The notes under the pieces were generated by a model that saw nothing but the letters and a program-made list of their open reading frames with translations, ran no database searches and was not told where the DNA came from. Position numbers and translations under genes: made by a program. From the NCBI GenBank assembly GCA_963786805.1, contig CAWBAK010000005.1, positions 248,001-312,000 on the forward strand: DNA of 64,000 bases, read 5' to 3'. The DNA comes from CALGFI01 sp963786805 (GTDB lineage: Bacteria > Actinomycetota > UBA4738 > HRBIN12). This document shows positions 54,095 to 62,274 of this stretch, piece by piece. Each line of letters starts with the position of its first letter. The first letter of the stretch is position 1.

Positions 54095-54588
54095 CCTCCG
54101 ATCCCGCTCGCCATCGAGGTATCCGTCCCGGCCGGATCCGACGGGCCGTTCGGCGCGCGGAGGATCCGGATGTCGTCGGGGAGACGCATGCCGTGCCGGC
54201 TGGCCCATCCGGCGATCCGGCCGGGAGCGGACAGGGTGGCCTGTTCGCGAACCAGCCCGAGGCGCTCTCGACCGAGCGCATCGATCCGCCGTTCCGACTC
54301 TTCGATGCGGAACGACTGCTGCGCGAGCAGGACGTTCAAGACCACGATGCCGAGGACCATCACGCCCACCAGCACCGATGCAGTCACCGCGAAGCCCAAG
54401 TGGTGCTTCTTCCTGCGCCTTGGCGTGGTGGCCGGGCGAGGATGGCTGCGCAGGGGGCGCTTCGCTCCATCTCCTCGCTGCGCTCGTCGATGAGCCCCTG
54501 CTCCGCCACCCTCGCCCGGCCTTCCCGTCCCAGGCGAAAACCTCCTCGAGGGCTGTTTCGGGGGGAGCTTGCGGGCTGGGGAGCTCAT
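54091..54588 (-). CDS. ftsL: FtsL-like cell division protein
   Basis: 165-residue bitopic protein. A basic, Pro/Arg-rich cytoplasmic region of about 60 residues precedes one membrane helix (residues 64-88) and a leucine-zipper-like extracytoplasmic coil (RIEESERRIDALGRERLGLV). Sequence similarity in this family is always weak; the call rests on topology, size and the position between rsmH and ftsI. ATG 54588 overlaps rsmH as ATGA. It should bridge FtsQ and FtsI/FtsW. Confidence 0.85.
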   Translation of the reverse strand: MSSPARKLPPKQPSRRFSPGTGRPGEGGGAGAHRRAQRGDGAKRPLRSHPRPATTPRRRKKHHLGFAVTASVLVGVMVLGIVVLNVLLAQQSFRIEESERRIDALGRERLGLVREQATLSAPGRIAGWASRHGMRLPDDIRILRAPNGPSDPAGTDTSMASGIGG

Positions 54589-55463
54589 GCGGCCTCGTCC
54601 TTCTTTGCGGGCTTTGCGGGCACCTTTTCGGCGACGCGGAGCTTGGCGGCGCGAGAGCGGGGGTTGCGTTGCTGTTCGGACTTGGAGGGGCGAAGCGGCT
54701 TCTTGGTGAGGACGTCGAGGTCCTCCCGATCGTTCAGGAAGCGTTTGACGATCCGGTCCTCGAGGGAGTGGTAGCTGATCGTGACGACGCGGCCACCGGG
54801 AGCGAGGATGTCCGCCGCCCGAGGCAGGGAGACGGCGAGCTCCTCGAGCTCCCGGTTGACCGCGATGCGGAGCGCCTGGAAGGTCCGGCGCGCGGGGTGG
54901 GGGCCGCCCCGCCGCGCCCCCAGGGCGCCCGCGACCACGCGGGCGAGCTCGTCCGTCGTCGCGATCGGCGCGCGAGAGCGGGCGCGCGCGATCGCTGCCG
55001 CGACGCGCCGGGATCCGCGCTCCTCGCCGAGCTCGTAGATCAGGTTCGCGAGCTCCTGCTCCGGGAGCGCGTTGACGAGGTCCATCGCGCTCTCGCCGCC
55101 GGGCCCCATCCGCATGTCGAGCGGTCCGTCGGCCCGGTAGGAGAAGCCGCGCTCGGCACGATCGAGTTGCATCGAGCTGACGCCGAGGTCGTAGAGGACG
55201 CCGTCGACCCGGTTCTCCGCGGGCACGTCCGAGAACCGGGTCGAGACGGCGGTGAATCGCTCGCCGAAGCGCGCCAGCCGCGCGGTGGCGAGCTCGATGG
55301 CCTCATGGTCGCGATCCACGCCGATCAGCCGTTCCACGCCGGACTCGAGGAGCGCCTCCGCGTGGCCTCCCGCGCCGAGCGTCAGGTCGATCACGGTTCC
55401 CCTGCCCCCGAGGAACCGCAGGACCTCCTCCACCATGACCGGCTCGTGTCCGGCCGTCGCCAC
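54585..55463 (-). CDS. rsmH: 16S rRNA m4C1402 methyltransferase RsmH (MraW)
   Basis: 292-residue SAM-dependent methyltransferase acting in the ribosomal P site. N-terminal HEPVMVEEVLRFL, SAM motif LTLGAGGHAEALLE, DGVLYDLGVSSMQLD and the C-terminal RVVTISYHSLEDRIVK with RKPLRPS-like end are diagnostic. GTG 55463 lies 10 bases after the small membrane-protein gene. Confidence 0.97.
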   Translation of the reverse strand: MATAGHEPVMVEEVLRFLGGRGTVIDLTLGAGGHAEALLESGVERLIGVDRDHEAIELATARLARFGERFTAVSTRFSDVPAENRVDGVLYDLGVSSMQLDRAERGFSYRADGPLDMRMGPGGESAMDLVNALPEQELANLIYELGEERGSRRVAAAIARARSRAPIATTDELARVVAGALGARRGGPHPARRTFQALRIAVNRELEELAVSLPRAADILAPGGRVVTISYHSLEDRIVKRFLNDREDLDVLTKKPLRPSKSEQQRNPRSRAAKLRVAEKVPAKPAKKDEAA

Positions 55464-55473
55464 GCCGCGCCCC

Positions 55474-55593
55474 TCATCCGAGCAGCCGGGCGGCGAGCAA
55501 CCCGATGCCGAGGAAGACGCCCATCGACGCGGCCGTCATCGCGATCAGCGAGAGGCTCTGGCGAAGCTCTCGGTCGAGCGAGCCCTTGTTCAT
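55474..55593 (-). CDS. Small single-helix membrane protein between mraZ and rsmH
   Basis: A 39-residue reading frame starting at ATG 55593, which overlaps the mraZ stop as ATGA and has a GGGGGGAG ribosome site 3-4 bases upstream. It reads MNKGSLDRELRQSLSLIAM and then a hydrophobic segment (about residues 16-38) that ends the protein. Charged N-terminus in, one helix, no extracytoplasmic domain. Start, ribosome site, coupling and spacing to rsmH make it credible. I do not recognise a family; the position suggests a divisome or cell-wall accessory peptide. Confidence 0.72.
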   Translation of the reverse strand: MNKGSLDRELRQSLSLIAMTAASMGVFLGIGLLAARLLG

Positions 55594-56024
55594 GCGCTCC
55601 CCCCCGGTGCGAGCGTTCCCGACTGGTAGGCGCCGCCGTGGCCGGACTCGTAGCGCTCGTGCGTCTCGCGATCCCAGATCTCCATCCGGTCGAAGACGCC
55701 GAGGACGACGGCCTCCTTCCGGATCCCGACCTCGTTGCGGAGGCGCTGCGGGATCAACAGCCGTCCCTGCCCATCGAGCTCCACCGACTCCGCCTTTCCG
55801 AAGAACAGCCGCGCGTACGCGCGGCCCTCGGCGCGGGAGAGGGGGAGGCTGCGCACCTCGGCCGCCCGGGCTTCCCACTCGGCCCTGGGGAAGCAGAAGA
55901 GGCATCCGTCCTGGCCCAGGGTCAGCACGGCTCCGTCGGCGAACGCCTCTCGGAACCGACTGGGCAGGCTGATCCGCCCCTTCGGGTCGAGTTGATAGCT
56001 GTGCGTGCCGAGCAGCTCGGCCAC
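55590..56024 (-). CDS. mraZ: Transcriptional regulator MraZ
   Basis: 144-residue DNA-binding protein that represses its own dcw operon in other bacteria. Two tandem SpoVT/AbrB-like MraZ repeats are visible: YQLDPKGRISLPSRFREAF near the N-terminus and VELDGQGRLLIPQRLRNEV mid-protein. GTG 56024 has AAGGGGAGG four bases upstream. First gene of the cluster; four GTGG direct repeats lie over and behind its promoter. Confidence 0.95.
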   Translation of the reverse strand: MAELLGTHSYQLDPKGRISLPSRFREAFADGAVLTLGQDGCLFCFPRAEWEARAAEVRSLPLSRAEGRAYARLFFGKAESVELDGQGRLLIPQRLRNEVGIRKEAVVLGVFDRMEIWDRETHERYESGHGGAYQSGTLAPGGSA

Positions 56025-56040
56025 GCGTCCTCCCCTTCTC

Positions 56041-56086
56041 CTCCACTGCGCTCCACTGTTATGCCACCTGTACTCCACCGCGTCAA
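56041..56086 (-). promoter_or_regulatory. mraZ promoter with four direct repeats (MraZ operator)
   Basis: On the minus strand TTGACG (56086-56081), 17 bases, CATAAC (56063-56058). Direct repeats CGGTGGAG, CAGGTGGC, CAGTGGAG and CAGTGGAG begin at 56080, 56070, 56058 and 56048, 10 to 12 bases apart. MraZ proteins bind short arrays of G-rich direct repeats in front of their own gene, so autoregulation is strongly suggested. Confidence 0.75.
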
Positions 56087-56146
56087 GCGCCGGCGTGCGG
56101 AAAGGCCGTGCGGATAGCAGGGGATGACTGCGGTCGGTTGGCGCGA

Positions 56147-56165
56147 GCGCGGCCGGTGGCCGCGC
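56147..56165 (-). terminator. Hairpin after the HNH gene
   Basis: GCGCGGCC-GGT-GGCCGCGC, an 8-bp perfect stem 12 bases past the HNH endonuclease stop. No T-run. Confidence 0.5.
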
Positions 56166-56177
56166 GCGGTCAGTGGA

Positions 56178-56660
56178 TCAGGAGAGGAATGGCTCCCATT
56201 CGGGTTCGAGGCGGCCGAGCGAGAGGCGGAACCCGTCGCGCGGCGCATACGGACGCTGGGTGAGTCGCAGGCCCGCGTCCTCGATCAGCCGGTTCTCCTT
56301 CTTGGAGTTGCATCGCCGGCAGGCCGCAACGACGTTGTCCCAGGTATGCGCCCCGCCTCGGGACTTCGGCACCACGTGATCCAGGTTCTCCGCCGGTGCC
56401 CCGCAGTACTGGCACGTCCAGCCGTCGCGCGCGAAGACGGCGCGCCGGGTGAGCGGTGCCTGAGCCCGATAAGGGACGCGCACGAAGCGGCGGAGCCGGA
56501 GCACCGACGGCGCGTCCATCGCGACGTGCTCGGACCGGTAGACCTCGCCGTTGTAGACGAGCACCTCGGCCTTCTCTTTCAGCACGAGCACGACCGCCCT
56601 CCGCGCAGACACCACTGCGAGAGGCTGGTGTGTCGCGTTGAGCACCAATGTTCTGCCCAT
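56178..56660 (-). CDS. HNH endonuclease family protein
   Basis: 160-residue HNH protein of the common actinobacterial chromosomal type. It begins MGRTLVLNATHQPLAVVSA, and the nuclease core has FARDGWTCQYCG, LDHVVPKSRGG, TWDNVVAACRRCNSKK: two CxxC zinc pairs around the HNH residues. A longer frame to 56885 is rejected: TATACT (56678-56673) is a perfect-looking minus-10 box 12 bases before the ATG at 56660, implying a near-leaderless mRNA. No phage or restriction genes are near; its target is unknown. Confidence 0.88.
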   Translation of the reverse strand: MGRTLVLNATHQPLAVVSARRAVVLVLKEKAEVLVYNGEVYRSEHVAMDAPSVLRLRRFVRVPYRAQAPLTRRAVFARDGWTCQYCGAPAENLDHVVPKSRGGAHTWDNVVAACRRCNSKKENRLIEDAGLRLTQRPYAPRDGFRLSLGRLEPEWEPFLS

Positions 56661-56885
56661 CTGGGTGACGCGAGTATACGCACGCACGCCCGCGAAACCG
56701 GATGGATGCTTGAACCCGGTGAATCCCAGTGGTGTGATTCGAGGCGGCGGCGGTTGCCGTGCTCGACGGGACGCCTGGAATAGCGAACAAGGGGCCGCGC
56801 GGGGCGTCCAGCGACCGGGTACAGCACCGCCGCCTTTTCTCTTTCTCTTCCCGACCGCTTCGCTACTTGAGGCCATTTCCTGCAA

Positions 56886-57022
56886 CTGGCCATCGCTCGG
56901 CCTGGAGGTGCACGTACTCCTCCCGAGGCCGCTGACTGGGGAACCGGGGAGTCCCGCGGGCCGTCACAGGCGAATGGCTCCAGGGGAACCACTCGCCTTT
57001 GCGATCCGTACACCTCGGTAAG
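56886..57022. other. Structured gap upstream of moxR
   Basis: The region between the HNH and moxR genes can fold on either strand. GGCCTGGAGG pairs with CCTCCCGAGGCC (56900-56930), GAGGTGCAC (56905) can alternatively reach GTACACCTC (57008-57016) just before the moxR start, and GGCGAATGG/CCACTCGCC (56969-56997) pairs fully only as minus-strand RNA. GGGGAACC occurs twice, at 56938 and 56983. I cannot match it to a known riboswitch. Confidence 0.4.
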
Positions 57023-58030
57023 ATGTCCGAGCCCCGATCCCCGGAGGTACCGTTGCAGGCCCCAGAGGAACCGACCCCGGACTGGCAGCGCTTCGCGGAG
57101 CGCTTCCAGCTGATCGAGCAGAACGTCGAGCGCGTGATCCAGGGCAAGCATCGCGAGATCCGTCTCGCCCTCGCCGCGCTCGTCGCCGAGGGTCACGTGT
57201 TGATCGAGGACGTGCCCGGCGTCGGCAAGACCATGCTCGCCAAGGCCATCGCCCGTTCGATCGACTGTTCCTTCCGGCGGATCCAATTCACCCCGGACCT
57301 CCTGCCGACCGACGTCACCGGGGTCAACGTGTTCAACCAGGAACGGGGCGACTTCGAGTTCCGGCCGGGCGCGATCTTCGCCAACGTGGTGCTGGGCGAC
57401 GAGATCAACCGCGCGAGCCCCAAGACCCAGTCGGCGATGCTCGAGTGCATGGAGGAGCGACAGATCACCGTCGACACCGAGACGTATCAGCTCGGGAGCC
57501 CGTTCATGGTGATCGCCACACAGAACCCGATCGAACACGAGGGCACGTATCCGTTGCCCGAGGCCCAGCTCGACCGGTTCATGATGCGGATCGGGATCGG
57601 GTACCCCTCGGCGGAAGTCGAGGCGGAGATCCTCGCGACCCACGGCGTGCGTTCCACGCTGCCCGACATCGAAGCGGTCGCCGACGCGCTGGGCGTTCGC
57701 GAGATGATCGAGCAGGCGCGCGGGGTCCACGTCTCCCCCAGCGTCCGCCGATACATCGTGGATCTCGTCGAGGCGACGCGGCGAAGCCCGGACGTCTACC
57801 TCGGTGCCAGCCCCCGGGCCTCGATCATGCTCCTGCGCGCGGCGCGGGCGGTCGCGGCCGCCGAGGAACGCGACTACGTGATCCCCGACGACGTGAAGAA
57901 GCTCGCGTCACCGGTGCTCGCTCACCGGGTGATCGTGACCGCCGACGCGGTCATGGGTGGACGAACGTCGCAGGCGGTGCTCGAGTCCCTGGTGAACGAG
58001 GTCGCGGTACCGGTGACCGGGACGGCCTGA
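57023..58030 (+). CDS. MoxR family AAA+ ATPase
   Basis: 335-residue AAA+ ATPase. Walker A is EDVPGVGKTML, Walker B VVLGDEINRASPKTQ, sensor 1 IATQNPIEHEGTYPLPEAQLD; the lid helices follow. MoxR proteins act as chaperones that insert or mature partner proteins, often DUF58/VWA proteins. Start ATG 57023; TTG 56999 is possible but less likely. It is separated by one base from the DUF58 gene, forming moxR-DUF58-transglutaminase, a conserved trio. Confidence 0.94.
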   Translation: MSEPRSPEVPLQAPEEPTPDWQRFAERFQLIEQNVERVIQGKHREIRLALAALVAEGHVLIEDVPGVGKTMLAKAIARSIDCSFRRIQFTPDLLPTDVTGVNVFNQERGDFEFRPGAIFANVVLGDEINRASPKTQSAMLECMEERQITVDTETYQLGSPFMVIATQNPIEHEGTYPLPEAQLDRFMMRIGIGYPSAEVEAEILATHGVRSTLPDIEAVADALGVREMIEQARGVHVSPSVRRYIVDLVEATRRSPDVYLGASPRASIMLLRAARAVAAAEERDYVIPDDVKKLASPVLAHRVIVTADAVMGGRTSQAVLESLVNEVAVPVTGTA

Positions 58031-58031
58031 C

Positions 58032-59264
58032 GTGCCCTCGGGGCGAGGCGCGATCGTCTTCGCCGCCGCGATCGGGCTGTGGGCCGCCGGACGCATCGCG
58101 GGATCTCCGACACTCCACATGATCGCGGTGGGGCTCGTCGTTCTCCCGTTCGCCGCGTCCCTGTTCGCGCGGTGGAGCCGGCAGCGGCTGCGGGTCAGAC
58201 GGCGCGTCTCCGACACGCGGATCCAGCCGGGGCAGCGGGCGTACGTGGAGCTCGAGGTCGAGAACCTCTCGCCGACGCCCACCTCCTTCCTCCTGATCGA
58301 GGACCGCCTGCCGGCGGCGCTCGGGCGGCCGGCGCGTCTGGTGATCGCCTCGCTCCACGGGAAGGCTCGGCAGCGGGTGCGGTACTCGCTCACGCCCCGA
58401 CAGCGCGGCCGCTACATGCTCGGCCCGCTCACGATCGACCTCTCCGACCCGTTCGCGCTCACCCGGCTCCGCGTCGAGTTCGACGAGCGCGACGAGCTCG
58501 TCGTCGCACCGGAGGTCGAGAGTCTGGCGGGGGGCCCGGACTCACCCTTCGGGATGGCCAGCGGGCTGGCGCTCGCCAAGCACCTGTTCCGGACGGGCGA
58601 CGAGTTCTACACCATGCGCTCGTACGTCGAGGGAGACGACTTGCGACGGATCCACTGGCCGAGCGTCGCCCGGAGCGGCCAGCTGATGATCCGCCAGGAC
58701 GAGTCCACGCGCCGTTCGACCGCGGTGCTCTTCGTGGACACACGCGACGCAGCCATCGGCCCGACCCACTCGCCTTGCTTCGAGAAGGTCGTGTCCGCCG
58801 CGGCCTCGCTCGGCGTCCTCCTTCTTCGGTACGGGTTCTCGCTGAAGCTCGCGACCGCGCAGCTGCACCCACAGCGCGTCGGCGAGGAGCAGCTCCTGGA
58901 TACCCTCGCGGGGATCTCGCATCACACGTCCCGGGCCCTGTCGACCGGGCTCGGGCGCCTCCGGTCGGTCGCGGCGAGCGACACGACGCTGTTCGTCGTC
59001 GGCTCGCCGCCACCGCCCACCGAGCTCACGGCGCTGATCCGCACCGGCGCGACGTTCGGACCCAAGGTCGGCGTGTTCGTCCATCCCACGGAGCCGGAGA
59101 CCCTGCCGCCGGAGCGCCGGGCTCAGCTCGAGGGACGCGCGTCTCAGGCTCGGCTGTCGATGTCCCGTTCGGGCTGGGAGATCGTGGTGCTCCCGCCCTC
59201 GGCCAGATTGCGAGAGGTATGGCTAGCCAACAGGACACGTCCGCTGGTCGTCAGCGGCTCGTAG
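58032..59264 (+). CDS. DUF58 domain-containing protein
   Basis: 410-residue protein with one or two N-terminal hydrophobic helices and a DUF58 domain. The diagnostic block GDEFYTMRSYVEGDDLRRIHWP then SVARSGQLMIRQDE is complete, followed by a VWA-like fold (TAVLFVDTRDAAIG). GTG 58032. Its end overlaps the transglutaminase gene by 46 bases. Function is not known in detail; it is the usual partner of MoxR ATPases. Confidence 0.9.
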   Translation: MPSGRGAIVFAAAIGLWAAGRIAGSPTLHMIAVGLVVLPFAASLFARWSRQRLRVRRRVSDTRIQPGQRAYVELEVENLSPTPTSFLLIEDRLPAALGRPARLVIASLHGKARQRVRYSLTPRQRGRYMLGPLTIDLSDPFALTRLRVEFDERDELVVAPEVESLAGGPDSPFGMASGLALAKHLFRTGDEFYTMRSYVEGDDLRRIHWPSVARSGQLMIRQDESTRRSTAVLFVDTRDAAIGPTHSPCFEKVVSAAASLGVLLLRYGFSLKLATAQLHPQRVGEEQLLDTLAGISHHTSRALSTGLGRLRSVAASDTTLFVVGSPPPPTELTALIRTGATFGPKVGVFVHPTEPETLPPERRAQLEGRASQARLSMSRSGWEIVVLPPSARLREVWLANRTRPLVVSGS

Positions 59265-61543
59265 CCACCGCGGCCGTCTCGGCGCTCGCGGTCGCGACGG
59301 CGTTCGCGTTCGGTCGTGTGTTCGTCGGCCGCGTACCGGTGCTGTCCCTCATCGCCGCCGCGCTGGCCTCCGTGCTGATCGCCGGAGCATGCGAGCGGCG
59401 AGGTCTCGGGCTGTCCCTCATCGCGAGCGCCGTCGGGCTCGCGGTCGCGCTGACGTGGATCGTCTACCCACAGACGGGGTGGTACGGCCTGCCATCGCTC
59501 CGGACGCTTCGCGCCGTGGGACGCTCGCTGGAGTTCGTGGCCCAACAGGCCAAGGTCCAGGTCGCGCCGACGCCTCCCTTCGCTCCGCTCCTGCTGGCCG
59601 CGGTCACGGCGACCTGGACCGCGGCGTTCTCGACCCACGCGCTGGCGATCCGTGCGGGCAGCCCGCTCCTCGCCGTCTTGCCGTCGGTCGCGCTCGTCGG
59701 GTTCGCCGACACGGTGCTCGACGACGGCGCGCGGCCCGTGTACGCCATCGCCTTCCTGCTGGCGGCGCTCGGCGTCGTCTTCGTGGACGGTCTTCGGCGC
59801 GTGCGGCAGTGGGGACCGATCTGGTCGTCGCTCCGGAGCCGGCGCCTTTCGAGCGTCGCCTCCCGCGGCGCCCGGCAGGTCGCGACGCTCGCCGTGCTCG
59901 CGGCGGTGCTGGTCCCCTGGCTGTTGCCGGGCTTCGGCTCGGCGGCGCTCGTGGACTTCTCCACCACAGGCGGCGACGGGATCCGGCTCGACCCCTTCGT
60001 GTCGATCCAAGCGCAGCTCGAGGGGAACGACCCCGTCGACCTGTTCAAGGTGACGTCTTCGGCCGGTCCCGCGTACTGGCGCCTGTATGCGCTCGACGCG
60101 TTCGACGGCACGACGTGGAGCAGCACCGATCCTCGCGCCGAAGAGCGCGGCCAAGTGCTCGGCTCCGACGCGCTGCTGCCCACGCAGCCGTTCCCGGCGT
60201 CCTCCGAGACCTTGGTTCAGCGGTACGAAGTGCTGCGCGACATCGGCGACCCGTGGCTGCCGATGGCCCATCCGGCGGAGTCCGTGAACGTTCCGCTGTC
60301 GGAGATCCGCTACCAGCAGGATCTCGCGAGCGCCGTCGTCGACGGCGGGCTCGGGGAAGGGCTCGAGTACACCGTCACGTCCCGCATCGTCGCGCCGACG
60401 GGCCAGGAGCTGGATGCGGTGGACTTCCAGCCGCCGGCCGAGTACGGGCGGTACACCCTCGTCCCCGCGACCGTCGATCTGCGGGTGCGCGACGTCGCGC
60501 TCCGATGGGCGCTCGACGCCGGATCGCCCGCATCACCGTACCGGCAGGTCCTCGCCATCCAGCAGCATCTGCGCACCGAGTTCGAGTACTCCCTCGACGT
60601 CGAGCCGGCCTCGGACGCCAACGCGCTGCTGGATTTCCTTCGGGTCTCGCGCCGGGGGTTCTGCCAGCAGTTCGCGACCGCGATGGCGATCTTGGTCCGC
60701 GAGCTCGGATACCCCGCTCGGGTCGCGGTCGGGTTCCGAGAGGGCACCGCGAACGGCAACACCTACCTCGTGCAGAGCAAGGACGCCCACGCCTGGGTCG
60801 AGGTCTACTTCGAGGGCTACGGCTGGTTGCCCTTCGAGCCCACTCCGAGCCGCTCGAACCCGCTCGCGGAGCCCGGGAGCTATCTGAACCCGACCGCGCC
60901 GACCGCCCCGGGCGGTTCGGATCTGCCCGGAGGCGAGGGCGCGAACGCGGGCGCGGGCGAGGGCGCCGGGGCGACCTGCCGAACCCAGAGCGGGCGACCC
61001 TTGCCGGACCCTCGGCTGTGCGGGCGGAACAGCACCACGATCGTCGGGCCGGGACAGATCGGGGGACCGGGGTTCAACGAAGGGTTCCCCACGATCGAAC
61101 CCGTCGACGAGCGCGGGTACTCGATCCCCTACCGCTGGATCCTGCTCGGCGTCGGAGCGGTCGCCGGGCTGCTGCTCCTGATCACCCCGATCGCGAAATG
61201 GGTCTGGCGACGCCGGCTCCTGCGGGCGCCTCGCGACCCTCGCGGCCGGATCCTCGCGACGTACCGCGTGTTCGACGGGAAGGCTGCGGAACTCGGTCTG
61301 GGCCGGCGCGAGGGCGAAACGGTCGAGGAGCATCGCGCGCGTCTTTCGGCGGCGGTGGCGCTCTCCGACGGGCACCTGAGTCACCTGGCAGCGCTCGCGG
61401 CGCGAGCCGCCTATTCGGCGGTCCCGCCGTCGCCGACGGAAGCGAGTCAAGCCGTGAACGACGCGAGGACGGCGATCGGCGACCTTCGACGAGACGCCGG
61501 TTGGGTCCGCCGCATCGTCGGCGCGTACCGTCCCGGGGTCTGA
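59219..61543 (+). CDS. Membrane-anchored transglutaminase-like protein (TgpA family)
   Basis: 774 residues. The N-terminal 240 residues hold about six membrane helices (DUF3488-like), then an extracytoplasmic region with a transglutaminase core: catalytic Cys in RRGFCQQFATAM, His in SKDAHAWVEVYFEGYGW and the following Asp/Glu region FEPTPSR. A Gly/Pro-rich linker precedes a last membrane helix (ILLGVGAVAGLLLLI) and a cytoplasmic DUF4129-like helical domain. ATG 59219 with GAGAGG upstream. Probably acts on cell-envelope proteins or peptidoglycan; the substrate is unknown. Confidence 0.91.
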   Translation: MASQQDTSAGRQRLVATAAVSALAVATAFAFGRVFVGRVPVLSLIAAALASVLIAGACERRGLGLSLIASAVGLAVALTWIVYPQTGWYGLPSLRTLRAVGRSLEFVAQQAKVQVAPTPPFAPLLLAAVTATWTAAFSTHALAIRAGSPLLAVLPSVALVGFADTVLDDGARPVYAIAFLLAALGVVFVDGLRRVRQWGPIWSSLRSRRLSSVASRGARQVATLAVLAAVLVPWLLPGFGSAALVDFSTTGGDGIRLDPFVSIQAQLEGNDPVDLFKVTSSAGPAYWRLYALDAFDGTTWSSTDPRAEERGQVLGSDALLPTQPFPASSETLVQRYEVLRDIGDPWLPMAHPAESVNVPLSEIRYQQDLASAVVDGGLGEGLEYTVTSRIVAPTGQELDAVDFQPPAEYGRYTLVPATVDLRVRDVALRWALDAGSPASPYRQVLAIQQHLRTEFEYSLDVEPASDANALLDFLRVSRRGFCQQFATAMAILVRELGYPARVAVGFREGTANGNTYLVQSKDAHAWVEVYFEGYGWLPFEPTPSRSNPLAEPGSYLNPTAPTAPGGSDLPGGEGANAGAGEGAGATCRTQSGRPLPDPRLCGRNSTTIVGPGQIGGPGFNEGFPTIEPVDERGYSIPYRWILLGVGAVAGLLLLITPIAKWVWRRRLLRAPRDPRGRILATYRVFDGKAAELGLGRREGETVEEHRARLSAAVALSDGHLSHLAALAARAAYSAVPPSPTEASQAVNDARTAIGDLRRDAGWVRRIVGAYRPGV

Positions 61544-61570
61544 TCGCCTCTCGCGGAAACGGTCGGCGGG

Positions 61571-62053
61571 CTACGAACCGGTCTGGGCGTGCGCCGCGGC
61601 CTCGCGCAGCGCACGGACGAACCGGTCACGGTCTTCCCGGAACTGGCCGACCTTGGTCTCCACCCCGGTCGCGATCTCGTCGATCGCGACGAAGAAGGCC
61701 AGCTGGCCTTCACGAAGGGCGTCGATGATCTCGCCGTTGCGCCGGGCCACCTTGAAGATGCTCACGCCGTCGGTGATGAGCTTGACCTCCGACAGGTGGC
61801 GGTCCAGATGTGCCCGGCGGTTCAGGTAGTCCCACGCCCGCCGCACCCGCTGCAGCGACATCCCGCTATCCAGCAGCGACTTGACGACCTTCAGCGCAAC
61901 CAGGTCGCGGAACGCGTACATCCGGGGCACCCCCGGCCTTCCCCCGGTGCGTTGGACGCTCGGTCTGACGAGACCGATCTGATCCCAATATCGAAGCTGA
62001 CGTGGCGTGCAACCCGTGAACTTGGTGGCTTGATGCGCGGTGAATCCTTCCAT
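61571..62053 (-). CDS. MerR family transcriptional regulator
   Basis: 160-residue DNA-binding regulator. The winged helix-turn-helix is complete: TAHQATKFTGCTPRQLRYWD, then GLVRPS and RMYAFRDLVALKVVKSLLD. The C-terminal half is a helical region with no cysteine cluster, so a metal sensor is unlikely. ATG 62053 is preceded by GGAGGGTG; a longer frame from 62086 would bury that site. It faces the transglutaminase gene tail to tail. The targets are unknown. Confidence 0.88.
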   Translation of the reverse strand: MEGFTAHQATKFTGCTPRQLRYWDQIGLVRPSVQRTGGRPGVPRMYAFRDLVALKVVKSLLDSGMSLQRVRRAWDYLNRRAHLDRHLSEVKLITDGVSIFKVARRNGEIIDALREGQLAFFVAIDEIATGVETKVGQFREDRDRFVRALREAAAHAQTGS

Positions 62054-62175
62054 CAGAACGTGCACCCTCCGAGACTGACCCGTCACTCCACGACCAACAC
62101 GCGGCCCGCCAGCGTCGCCGAGGGAGAAGGCCCGACGTGCGGTTGACGGTCACGCCCCTGGGGAAGGTGAAGCAT

Positions 62176-62205
62176 GTTGTACTGCGTCGGCCTCGCTCCA
62201 TGCAA
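62176..62205 (-). promoter_or_regulatory. Candidate promoter of the MerR gene
   Basis: Minus-strand TTGCAT (62205-62200), 18 bases, TACAAC (62181-62176). It lies in the 221-base gap between the DUF3040 and MerR genes, which otherwise shows nothing coding. Confidence 0.4.
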
Positions 62206-62274
62206 GCGCACAGCGAGAAGCCCTGAAACTTTTCATGTCGAATATCGTTCGGCGCGCGCGGATCGATGCGGCGC

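Noticed and set aside
55590..56078. Longer mraZ from 56078
   Set aside because: It would place the start inside the promoter and operator repeats; GTG 56024 has the ribosome site.
56178..56660. HNH gene as part of a phage, intron or restriction system
   Set aside because: No phage, intron, methylase or transposase genes adjoin it, and the MGRTLVLNATHQPL-type HNH proteins are ordinary chromosomal genes in Actinomycetota.
61590..62146. Plus-strand open frame opposite the MerR gene
   Set aside because: No ribosome site or recognisable domain; it mirrors the MerR coding sequence.
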